Shown: piece by piece, positions 53,701-64,000 of the stretch | Layout of the letters: each line of letters opens with the position of its first letter | Position numbering within the stretch: position 1 is the stretch's first letter | NCBI GenBank assembly: GCA_963970005.1 | Contig: CAXAMN010018890.1 | Coordinates: 607,572 to 671,571, forward strand | Length of the DNA stretch: 64,000 nt | Direction of reading: 5' to 3' | Source: Durusdinium trenchii | Lineage: Eukaryota; Sar; Dinophyceae; Suessiales; Symbiodiniaceae | The notes under the pieces: generated by a model | Told to the model about the DNA's origin: nothing | The model's database searches: none | What the model saw: only the letters and a program-made list of their open reading frames with translations | Made by a program: the position numbers and the translations under genes

Positions 53701-55620
53701 ATCTGCGAAACTCATTCCAAACAAACACCATGATACTGAAGACTAAACCTCCCCTCCAAACCCCAAGCCCCTTCAGAAAAAGCCCCCCTCAAAAAAAAGG
53801 AAAGAGCTCTCCCGCCACAACCCGCATCTCCATGTATCTCCTGCCTTCGAGTTGTTGGCAAAGATCAGCCACATTGCCAAGCCAATGAAACCAACCCCTT
53901 GACAAATCTGCGCGATCTCAGCCCGGGGCGAGGTGACGTCACGCGCGTCGTGTGACCGTCACAGGTGTGACCGTCACACGGCTCCCGTCACCGGACGCTG
54001 CCGGGAGGCACGTCCGACGGGTCAGTTCACTCGGATGGACGGGTCGTCAGACTTCGACGACACCGGTCAGGTCTTCGATGGATGCCATAGACCGGGGTCG
54101 GACTGTCGGACTCACCCAGAAACGCCACTGAGTGAGTTTGGCCAAAAGTATCACAATCGATTTCGTGACGAGGGGAGTCGGTGCACCAAGGACCGAGTCG
54201 TCGTCATTTCGGCGAACGCTTCGTCGTCGTCGCGTCTCATTCCGGTCAGGTCTCCGGTGAAACCGCCATGTGTCCGCTACGGAACCGAGACGGCTTACGT
54301 GGGTTCTGAACCCAAAGACCGTTCGTCGCACCGCAAAAGCCGAGCGCCCGAACGCCACAAAGGTCCAGGTCCGGAAGGGAAGACCACCCTACCACCCCTA
54401 CCACTCTTCCCGACCGCCCCGAGGCCCCGAGGTCGGGGCGGTGGCATGCACCGGTCAGGCGCAGACAAGAAGCCGAGGATCGGAGAAGAAGCCCCTTCGA
54501 AAATGGGTTGAGACTAGTTGAGACTGTTTTGGGGGGGGGGACCAGGTGTTTCCTGGTGGCGACAGGATGCAACAGGTGCCCAGGTTCACCACCTGTGGTC
54601 GGGTCCCACAGCCGAACCTCGGAGGGTGTTAGTTTAATGGTACATCTGGAATTGATTCACCTTGTCCTCTTCATCTGGAATCGATTCGCTCAACCAGAAA
54701 ACCGACCGAACCCCCGAAGGAGTCAGACCAAGTCCACCCGTCAGAGATGCGGGTCAAGGCACATTGTGCGCATCATTGAGATCCACCTGGCTCAAAACAG
54801 AACGATCCCACAGAAAGTCACAGCTTTGGTCCATTGCAAAGATAAATTAGACATGTTAGCTCCATTTTGAGCTGAATCAAACACTGAAAAACACATGAGA
54901 TTCGGAATTAGAACCTGTCCACCTCACAGTGCTTACTGTCCGTTTCTGGGTGGTCTTCGGGTTGAGCCGTGCTCGGCTTGTTCACCATTCCGATATCACC
55001 ATTCGACCCTTCCTTTGGGTATGTCCACCACCCATCGAAACCCGACCCAAACAACGCTCATCCCCTCAGGGCCCGCAGGATCACCCATCGATCTCACCCC
55101 TTTGGCAAACCGAACCGCCCTCTGCTCGCCGGGCCGAAGGACAACGGGTGAAGAACAAGCTCAGAACCCCCGCGACACGAGATGCTCCGTTCACCGGAGT
55201 GGGGAGGTGGGATGGGGAGGGGCTGCAAACTGCAAACGGCAAAAAAGAAAAGGGGGGCAAAAGCTGCCTGCCCATGATGCCTGATTGGTCTACAAACTTT
55301 CCATAGATCAAAACAACTGCCAGTCTAGAGTGGTTTCAAAAAAGGCTAACATGACCATCCACACCTGCTCCACTTGTGACCTTACCCCAAATCGGCCCCA
55401 AAAGCACCGTAAAAACACTCCCTGCCAAATTAAAAAAGACAGACGCGCCTTGTCGGAGGAACAGATCGGCGGGTCAGTCGCCTGCATCCGTCGAACGTTC
55501 TCCACCACATCGCTGATGGTGTGGAAGGCCTCCGGACGTGGCTGAGACCGTCGGACGGACGGACACATACTCTGGAGACTGAGGCTTCATGAGAAACAGA
55601 ACCTGAAGTTGGATGCAAAA
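53701..55620. other. Unassigned stretch with one candidate exon boundary
   Basis: A minus-strand frame ends in TGGCGTTTCTGG|GTGAGT near 54116, preceded by a hydrophobic SIVILLAKLTQWRFW. The acceptor is unclear. A plus-strand frame (53933-54511) is open for 192 codons in GC-rich DNA, low-complexity in composition. Poly-G at 54531-54539. Confidence 0.35.
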
Positions 55621-55980
55621 AGATCCAATACGAATGAATGTATATATATATATACCCTGGGCTTCCATCGACGCCAGTTACTGTAGACATGGCTAGATCG
55701 TATACACCTTTTAGAGACAGACATACTGTTACGTCTATGAAAATTACACCGGCATAGACCCAGATAGCTAGGCAGAATCCCACGACCTGTTGACATGCGA
55801 CGGGCTGGAACAAGAATGTACGCAGCCTGCGCAGCCAGAATACGGCACCTCCACAGCGCGCACAATCAGCTGACACCAGCACCAGCACCAGCACCGACGC
55901 CCTTTCGGGAGCGCGCGCAGCCAGCTCATTCTTAGTTGCAGCAAGAGCCCCATAGCTAGCCCTATTTGGGGAATGACAAC

Positions 55981-56430
55981 GTATGACCTTACGCGTATAA
56001 GTTTATGCGCACAAAAGTATGCGCGCAAACAGCAAAGCCCGTAAGTGTCATTGGCCCAAGGCCAAGCAGTATCCAGCGCCACTATGTAGCATGCTTGAAG
56101 CAACGATCTGCAGAACGATAAGGCCGCATGATCTTGCGCGTATAAGCTTATGCGCACAAAAGTACGCGCACAAACGGCAAAGCCCGTAGGCTTCACTCAC
56201 CCAAGGCCAAGCAGTATCCAGCACGACTTTTGTGTGTGTAGCATGCTGAAACACGCTGAAACCATGGTCGGTTGAGAGCTTGACGTTGCGCATACAACAT
56301 TATACGTACAAAAGTATGCGCACAAATTCTATATCCTTGATGTGTAAATACCCCACAGCGCTAATAGACAAAGAACGCTCAAGCGACAACACCGCATGAT
56401 GTTGCGTGCATAAGTTCATGCGGACCATGA
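55981..56430. repeat. Tandem repeat of about 145 bp, four partial units
   Basis: Units start at about 55981, 56126, 56278 and 56394. They share YTTRCGCGTATAAG..TATGCGCACAAAAGTA and, in the first two, CCCAAGGCCAAGCAGTATCC. The last two units are shorter. Confidence 0.8.
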
Positions 56431-56524
56431 CTGCTGGCACTTCATTGTCAGAAGCCGCGCTTGGTCGCCCTTCACTGCTGCAAGCGGCCTTCACTGTCAG
56501 AAGCGGCGGTTGTTATCACTTCAC

Positions 56525-57150
56525 TGTCAGAAGCGGGCACCAGCACCGAGCACCGGCACCACCACCCAGCCCAGCACCCAGCACCGACCCTGTCTCCACC
56601 ACGCGGCGCACAGCAGGACGCAGCACTGGCGCCCAGTCTCCACTACACTACACGCACTGCCAGCTCACAGCACCAGCACCGGCACCCGGCACCCAGCACC
56701 GGCACCCTGTCTCCACCACGCGCACACCCACACAGCCAGCCACCGCGTGGACAGCCAGCTCACAGCACCAGCGGCACCCGGCACCCACCACCAGCACCGG
56801 CACCCGGCACCCAGCACCAGCAACCTGCCTCCACCACGTGCACAGCCAGCTCACAGCACCAGCACCGGCACCCGGCACCCAGCACCAGCACCGGCACCAG
56901 CAACCTGTCTCCACCACGTGCACAGCCAGCTCACAGCACCAGCACCAGCACCGGCACCCGGCACCCGGCACCCAGCACCAGCAACCTGCCTCCACCACGT
57001 GCACAGCCAGCTCACAGCACCAGCACCGGCACCCGGCACCCAGCACCAGCACCGGCACCAGCAACCTGTCTCCACCACGTGCACAGCCAGCAGCACCAGC
57101 ACCAGCACCGGCACCCAGCACCAGCAACCTGTCTCGAAAGCGCGCACCGG
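56525..57150. repeat. GC-rich minisatellite of CAGCACCGGCACC units
   Basis: Hexamer-like CAGCAC, CGGCAC and CCAGCA units form higher-order blocks of about 80-120 bp with CTGTCTCCACCACGTGCACA spacers. All three plus-strand frames are open because the unit lacks stops, so the long ORFs here (56406-57184) are not evidence of a protein. Confidence 0.9.
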
Positions 57151-57304
57151 CAACTCATTGTTATTTGAAGTAAGAACCCCATAGCTTCGCTATCTGGGGA
57201 AAAAACAGCATCGTCGCTAGATTACCGAGGTTCACGATGGATCACGATGGTAAATGGCACAACATAAGGCAAACACTCTCTCTGATACCATAGATTTTTG
57301 GGGG

Positions 57305-57545
57305 TCCAGTTCACGCTCTTTTCACGGGTATCTAGTGACATTCACGAGTATTTAGTAACATTCACGCATATTTCACGCTATTTCACGGTCTATTGGTTTT
57401 GCTGCTTTTTTCAACACGCCCAAAAATCATCGAAAATCACCAAAAGAGGTCGATCAACGTTGCACCGAGTGATTTGTAGACAACCTCCTACGTCGGTACT
57501 TAACCAAGTGATCTATAGACAATCTCCTCGACGGTAGTAACTATA
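57305..57545. repeat. TTCACG repeats and a diverged 45-bp duplication
   Basis: TTCACG recurs seven times between about 57309 and 57390. AGTGATYTRTAGACAAYCTCCT lies twice, at about 57468 and 57510. Confidence 0.7.
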
Positions 57546-58137
57546 GATATTGAAGATAAGGGTATACATATATGCAGTTGTATTGTATTGCAAACATGCT
57601 TTTTCTTAATGGATATTTGTATGTATAGCATCCTGTTCTTTCATCCTCTACACCCTGGTGTTTCTTTGAACACCCAACTGACACGTCATACCGCCCACCC
57701 TCACACCCAAACCCTCCCACGTTCGAAAACCCGACAGATCACCCCAGTCTATGGGCACGACCAACCGTGAAAAACACACACCGTCAAACACTCGGAGCCG
57801 AGCCCGCGACCCATTCCAGGCCTCCGAGAGGCGATCCTGAGCCACGACCACGGACTCCATCTCTTCCTGGTCGCGCGCGGCTCGGGTCCACGTTTTCAAC
57901 TCCACTCGTCCGAGCTCTGCGGCGCTTCGTGCGCCATCCGTTCCCGGTGAGTCTGGAGCGTCCGGAGGGTCAAGGGGGTGCGGTGGGTGGGTCGAAGGAG
58001 AAAAGACTTTGAAGGTCAAAAGTCATGTGAGAAGACAACTGGATGAGATAAGGTCAAAAGTCGCGTGAAAAGACCACGGGATGAGATCAAAAACCCAAAC
58101 CCAAAACGGAACCCACTGGAGTTCCCCGTTAAGGCAG

Positions 58138-58306
58138 GGGCCAAAGGCACAGAAACTCCTGTTTGGAGGAAAGCCAGGACTCGTGGTGTCCCAACCCCAG
58201 ACCCACCCGCCTGCGTCAAATACTGAAGCGGCGGACACGAGGAGCGTGACACTGAAACTCGAAACGGCTGCAGAACCGGACACGAAGCGTCGCACGACTC
58301 CGGTCG
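58138..58306 (+). CDS. Candidate internal exon, plus strand
   Basis: 169-bp exon between AAGGCAG and the consensus donor GTCG|GTGAGT. The peptide begins GPKAQKLLFGGKPGLVVSQ and continues with a Thr/Pro-rich, charged segment ending RRTTPV. The minus-strand frame is also open, so strand is uncertain. Not recognised. Confidence 0.3.
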
Positions 58307-58309
58307 GTG

Positions 58310-60088
58310 AGTGCCGACACACGTGGTCCGGAGGTGTTTTTGCAAGGTCTTCACTCAAATTGAGCCATCTGAAGGAGTTCCAAGCAGCATTCTGGGAACT
58401 CACCGCAAGTCTGTCTCCCCGGTCTGTATAGCCCATATGTGTACGGATTCTTGGGGGAGGCTGGTGAATCACCTTCCAACCGGGGAGTCTTCTTAGCCAA
58501 TTGAGTCGTCTCGAGGTCCAAAGGAAAGAGTCCAAGTCCACAATGATCCCAACGCTTGGACCAACAAGTGCTCCACCAATGGATTCAGGTGATTGGGTGC
58601 CCTGGTATCGAATGCAGATGCGAACTGACCAGGCATGTGGCGGATCGAGCCCCCTCCGGTGCGAACATCATGAAGCCAAGTGTGCCGCGATCTATTCCCT
58701 CAACACGAGGCTTTCTTCCAGCTGGCCTGAAATCATCTGTTGGGCAAACCACGGATGGCTAGGAGAAACAAAAATAACAATTGTTCCAACGTAATCCATC
58801 AGTGGTTGCCCACAACTGATCTCGCCAACCTCGGAACGTCGGTACTCCTAGTACTCCACCTCTCAGGGAGGACGTCCACCCACCTCCCCCCGTCCGAACG
58901 CAGCTGTCCCAGCTGTCCCGAGGCCACACGGAAGAGCCGGTCGAGTGTGACCACCAGAAAAGGTGACAAGTGCTCAGAATGAGGTTGGTCGGTTGGCCTT
59001 CAAACTGTACCAGCCACGTCCATCCCCAAAACCAACCCAAATATATACTGATATACTGAGTAGGTTGCGGGGATGTTGGTCCCAAATCCAATCCTTCAGT
59101 TCAGGATATACTCAGAGAAACCCATCATCCCCACAGCTTCGCCCACACTCCTGTCGACCTCCAGTCTTCTCCACGAGTGATACCGGGCCGCCGGACCCAC
59201 CGGGCTGCACCGAAAACGCCTCCAAAAGCACCACAAAGACACAAAGAGACACACAAAGAGAGAGAGAGAGAGACACCCTACCCCACCCCATCACAGCTGT
59301 CACTTCAAACCGCGCCCCGTACACAAGAGTTGGAAGGCTCCTCTTTGGGGGGAAAGACTGGTAGCCGTTTGGACTTTGGCGCCCCCGAGAAGCCGTCATC
59401 TGTAATCTGCAGTGGAAGATTCGTGCACAAACTAAGGGTTTTTTCAAACACCTTCGTGTTCTGACCCTGACACGGGCTTACTCGCTGTAAGCCCCACCTT
59501 CTCGCGAAGTAATCTACTCAGCAGCTCAAGTCTCAAGTGCATGTTCTTGCGGGAGGCGCTCCAAAACCTTCCCCCACTCCAATGCCCTATCCACTCGAAT
59601 GCCCCATCAAGCTTCCCGCCTCAAACCACTCACACGTAGTGGCACTCATGGCGAGCCACGACGGCCGCCATGGCGGGATGGGCGAAAAGAAGGGAAGAAT
59701 TTTGCGGTGGAGGCCGCCCGTGCTTTTTCGGGTGGAGCCAGTTCATCCCAGTTTTCTGGTGCAATCCAACATGGAGGTGGTCCAACGAAAATGACGGTTT
59801 CCTCCCAAGCAAAATGGTTGCATAGGGACCCTAGGAAGAGTCAGAGGACATCTGCTTGGATTCGTGACTTGCTACCGTCCCAAGTCAGGACCCTGGACTC
59901 ACTTTCACCACGGAGTGAGAATGTGACCACTTAAAACGGTTGATCCCTTTGTTAAGAAGGGAAACTGATCTCCTAAGCTGCCAATGTTTACCACTAGTAA
60001 TGAGTTGCCCCCTCCATGTGGCATCCATTGGTCCCAGTAATCCTTGACAGCTTCCAGAACCGGACGGGCTTATGAGTGGCTCTGGTAC
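58310..60088. other. Unassigned stretch
   Basis: A (GA)n tract lies at 59253-59272. Overlapping plus-strand frames at 58963-59364 and 59599-59934. No recognisable gene. Confidence 0.35.
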
Positions 60089-62043
60089 CGAACAGGAGGT
60101 CGGTAGGGCGGGGCCATGTGCCAGCGGGCCAGCGGGTTCTTCAGTGGATCTCTTGATGAGTTTGGTTTTCTTCAGGTTTGGGAACCGTTCCAACACTTGC
60201 ATGTCCTTGCCGTCGTCCTTCCACTGACTTCCAGCCCATGTGTGCGACGCGGCCAACGGCTGCTAGGAAACGCCAGTCTGGCTTCACCCCATGTGAGCAC
60301 TCAAGTGATTCTCCAAGAAAGCATCTGGTCCAAAAGCGATCTCACAACCGAAAATCGTGCGCTCAGAGAACGCCGAACTCTCAGAACCGAAAAACAGAGG
60401 CAGCTTGACACCAAAAAACATCCACCCAAACTGGACCACTCCCATGCGAAAACTCAGCCCATCTCACCCAAACCTCTCAGCCCATCACCTCCTCACCTCT
60501 TCACCACCCTTCTCGTTCGACCTCCGATCGTTCAGCCCGATCCGCCTCTTGGCGCGCTCCTGATCTGCGCGGCTCTGCGCTTTGCCCTCCACCGACTTCT
60601 CGGTGGCCGGGCGCCGCGCCTGGCGCCGGACGGTGAAAAATCCTCAACACCGCAACACCGTCTCCAGCAACACCTCAACACGTCCAGGTTCAATCCCAAA
60701 AGCAGGGGCGACAAGCAACACGTCCCAAACTCCCTCATGTTTCACAGATGCTCCACAAAGACCTACCTGTCCCGTCATCTCCGTCATCCAGAACCTCCCC
60801 GCGCATCAGAATCATCCATTTCGCCGCTTTGCCCGTGAAAGCATCCATGTATCATTCACATGCCATCAATGACTTCAGTGCCTCCAAACATGTGTATAGT
60901 CCTCCAAAAACATGAGGGTGCTTTTCTGGCCGAAGTCCTCCAAAACCGGAGACCCACGGGTACCAAGGTGCCCACCCAGTGCCAATGTATCAAGTCATGG
61001 CAGTCATGGCACCTGGAGCTCCCAAAACCCCTGCCAGGTGGACCGCACCGTGCTGGTAATGACCATTCTTCGGCTCATCTGACCACCACCGGTCCCCCCT
61101 GGGTGTGACCCCGATGTGACCTGTGCATGGCACAGGCAGGACCGCCGACCCCAACCCCTCAAGGCAGGGGGTGGCCTCAAGCAAACCCTGTGAAGCCGGG
61201 GAACCCCAACCCCGCCTGCTGGCTGAGCTCCAACTCCTTGAACGCCTGCCATGGCTGGCTGAGCTTCTAGAAATGTGTCACACAAAGTTTGGCTGAGCTC
61301 CAACTCTGAAACGCTTGGGCGGAGGGACAGAACTCTCCCAAAGAGTTCAGCGCCACGTCCGAGTTGGGCTTTCTCTACCCATCTTTGGCGTTTGTTCGTT
61401 GCGACTCCCACTCCAAGATCGTCACCTAGCAATCTGTCGAACCTGTCACCCGACACTCGGGACAATGGGGGACTCATGGTGCTGCCATCGGCAGGAATGG
61501 TCGCCCATGTTCCATCCGCCCAAGGGCAGCAGGTGCCTTGAAGAAACCCAAAAGCGAAGTTGCTTGGCTTCGCACCGGGCGGGAGCACCAAGCACCGCGA
61601 AGCAGTCGAAGCGGTCGAATGGATGGGGGCTTCGGCAAAGATTCCATTGCTGTCTCACCGCCGAAACCGACGCAACGAGCCCAAGCAACGCGAAAGACTG
61701 GTTCCGACGGCCGTGTTCTCCGCTGTTGCGAAGAGACTTGGTCAAAACAAGCAAAGGCAGAGACAAAGTAACGCGTTGCAAGAAAGACTCCAAAGGGTGG
61801 GTTCCAACTTGAGTGTGTCTGGTGGAATCGAGAAATCGCCTTGTGCTTTGACTTGGAAGAGCCAAGCCCTTCTTCACATGCTAGAGAGCTGCAGCTCGCA
61901 GCTGTGGAAACCCCAGCTTCCAACCCACCGCGCCGTGGAGGCGTCCATCGCGCGGCCAATGTGCATGTTCCGGCAGTTGTCCACCTTGGAGCAGTTCCGG
62001 AGAGCGAGACCGGCGGGGGACGGGGATGATTCACCCGCCGGAC
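60089..62043 (-). CDS. Multi-exon gene, unknown protein
   Basis: Five minus-strand exons: 62043-61878 (donor GTGAAG), 61536-61450 (donor GTGACA), 61120-61013 (donor CAG|GTGCC), 60619-60497 (donor GAAGAG|GTGAGG) and 60223-60089 (donor GTACCA). The first two join in phase (AT|G), and the last three are all phase 0. One more small exon must lie between 61121 and 61449 to link the two groups. Exon 1 has NCSKVDNCRNMHIGRAMDAS then WVGSWGFHSCEL. Exon 2 has GGWNMGDHSCRWQHHESP. Exon 4 is a charged helix (SVEGKAQSRADQERAKRR). Exon 5 has KDMQVLERFPNLKKTKLIKR. The Cys, His and Trp in exons 1-2 suggest a folded, perhaps disulfide or metal-binding domain. I do not recognise the family. Some exons may be false. 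Confidence 0.45.
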
Positions 62044-64000
62044 CTGCGCGGCGCGGCGACGGCGAGCGACGGCGGAGCGACGGCGGATCTTGCGCCCGCC
62101 GGATGACAGGCTGAAGGCTCGAGCGACGGGCTGCGACGACGGGGACTGGAATCGGCGAAATCGCTTGATATTTTATCTATGTCCGACATCCTATAGTGAC
62201 TTCTGAAGCTCTTAATGGATAGATCGAAAGGTTGGAACCAATGGGTAGGTTTCAACCTTTCCGGGTGTTTTGGGACAAGCATCTTGACCCACAGAAACCA
62301 TTCTACTCCAGACTCCCGTGGGTCCCCGAAGGCCACCGGGCAAAACCCACCGGGAAACCGAACAGAAAAGGTCTCCCCTCCGAGCATCCGAGCGACCGGA
62401 GCTCGGGACTCCTCCGCTAGCTGTGGGTGGCCATCGTTTCGCACCCCCCGGGCCATTCCGCTCATCATTCGTCACGGAGTCGGTCGGCAGGTGCCAAATT
62501 CGCCACTACGACATACTTCATAGTCTGCACGGAAGGACCCGAAACCCCAATCATGGGAGCTCCTTGGTCGATCCAGCTCATCGTTTTCCCGGACACGCCT
62601 CCAATGCAACCAGGTGCCCCCACCAAGCAGGACACAAACTGCTGGGCGCACTGTTTCTCGTGCTGCCTGGTGATCGCAACGCTGGAACGGTCCGGTCAAC
62701 CTCGCTCCTTGGAAGCCCTCTGTTCCACACCCCCAGGCCTCTGGTGATCTGAACTGAAACTGAAAACAGACCAGGCCTCTGGTTGCAATGTCTGTCTGTC
62801 AACTCCCTGTCGCCCAGGCGGCCCCAAAAAGAAACGAACCAACGGCATCCACCGATGGGAGGTCGAGTCCAGCCGCTTCGTCGATCGACGGTTTGACCTC
62901 CACCGGTGTGGCCACAATGGCCACAAGAAAAGCAAAAGAACCGTCGCCACTCCAGTTCGGGCGGAGAAACCCCCGAAGAAGCGAAAGAAAGCAAACGCGT
63001 CGCCACCAACTCTACTCCGTCCGACCCTTTGAGCAGCTGTTTCAACCAACACTTCACGACCGGACGTCGATCCCTTCCGCCTCCAGAAGTCCTCCTTGGC
63101 CGCTTCGTGGCGCCGGTGCACCGCGGTCTGCAAGTTGTGCCTGAACACCGCGCTCCGCGCTCCGCACGCGGTCCGATCCGCCCGCACACGATCGCGGAGC
63201 GGCGATAACGGGCGATAACAGCACGAGCGTCCATGGAAACCCGAAAACGCCAACGGGAGGGAAAAGGTGTGGCCAAAAAATGATTGGACTATATAGAAAA
63301 GGAACATGTAGCAGAACCCCTTCAAGGTCACCTGCAACGTAAGTCTACAAACACCTTGCTGACCGGAGACCCGTTGGTCCTGACCAAACCGTTTTCTTCG
63401 TGGATATGGGTCTGGAATCCGTAGCGGACCTTTTCCAGAATCCTCGTGCCAGACAAAAATGGACTCCGATTCCACCAGAAGATGGCCATTGATACTCCAC
63501 GTTTGGAGGTGAGAACCGTTTGGAGGTGAAGTGGTTCTCCACCTCCGTCTTGCGCCCAACGGTTCCTTCGATCCGCAGGGAACTCGCCGGTTCGGCAGGG
63601 CGCCTCTTCTGCTGAACCTTCTTGTCAATCTGCTGGTTCACCTCGCTGTGTCAAAGCAGAAAGCTGATGAAGTTGCAAGTGATGAAGATCATGAGGGTCT
63701 TTCCAAACATTTCTAAAATCATCTTGGCTTCTCATCTCATTGCAATCCTCCGCTTCGAAAAATGCTGTCCTCACTACTCACTCCTCTCACTGCCCATCCT
63801 CCACTCTTGGAACGGCACATCCTACCACTCCTTACCATCTCCACCCCCACCCCTTCCCCAACCCTTCCCTTGTTCTTCAGTCACCTCTTCGATCTCGTGC
63901 TGCCAGGCATTGACCAGCTCATCGGCCTCCACCCCGGCCGGTAGAGCGACACCCCGTCCCGACGGAGAGACGGCGACGAGGAAACGGCGGGACGGCGACC
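62044..64000. other. Unassigned stretch with coding potential on the minus strand
   Basis: A minus-strand frame (62468-62031) contains ARMLGGETFSVRFPGGFCPV and ESGVEWFLWVKMLVPKHPER and may hold an upstream exon of the preceding gene, but its donor is not found. Frames on both strands overlap at 62578-63276. A 17-bp tandem duplication (CGTTTGGAGGTGAGAAC) at about 63500-63529 shifts the frame of a protein-like minus-strand segment (63345-63641). Confidence 0.35.

Noticed and set aside
56406-57184. ORFs of 224-255 codons in three frames
   Set aside because: Produced by a stop-free minisatellite; all frames are equally open.
1-64000. CRISPR arrays, operons, prophage, bacterial promoters and ribosome binding sites
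   Set aside because: None present. The repeats are not regularly spaced and the coding style is eukaryotic.
1-64000. tRNA and rRNA genes, and a dinoflagellate spliced-leader relic
   Set aside because: No complete tRNA fold, no rRNA core sequence, and I did not find the spliced-leader sequence on either strand by eye.

Overview
The window looks like nuclear DNA of a unicellular alga, most likely a dinoflagellate (inference). The signs are about 50% GC, no bacterial-style ORFs or operons, no rRNA or tRNA genes, many microsatellites, and coding potential broken into very short exons (35-212 bp) on both strands. GT-AG introns occur next to apparent GC-AG introns. No exon here has been confirmed by transcripts. 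All gene models were built by hand from splice motifs, codon phase and, in one case, homology.

Layout. 1-3.2 kb holds a family of structured, (CA)n-tailed repeats, with two ~0.8 kb copies head to head around a gap and a third, 361-bp copy. 4-11 kb has isolated candidate exons in sequence I cannot assign. 11.8-13.8 kb is a repeat complex: a 150-bp repeat present twice, chains of small hairpins, three tandem hairpins set in polypyrimidine, and a further member of the 1-3 kb family. 19-35 kb has candidate minus-strand exons. The best are a three-exon chain at 25 kb and a two-exon chain at 26.7 kb. A plus-strand Cys-rich ORF pair lies at 34 kb. 36.8-43.9 kb is an AT-richer block with tandem repeats, a LINE endonuclease fragment and a large inverted repeat around a 400-N gap.

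44.0-51.4 kb, minus strand, carries the main discovery: a channelrhodopsin-like microbial (type 1) rhodopsin gene. Exons for helices B, C, D, E, F and G lie in colinear order and join in phase. They include the helix C signature W-x-R-x-x-E-W-x-x-T-C-P and a retinal-lysine context (IVSK) in helix G. The helix A exon is only tentative, and part of the helix E/F connection and the end of helix G are not located. 55.6-57.5 kb is tandem repeat. 60.1-62.0 kb, minus strand, is a five-exon candidate gene of unknown function.

The rhodopsin is the only gene whose role can be argued from sequence: a light-gated ion channel or photoreceptor of a motile alga. The other genes are hypothetical. The repeats give the second theme: several families whose hairpin stems change in compensating pairs, which suggests they act as folded RNA.
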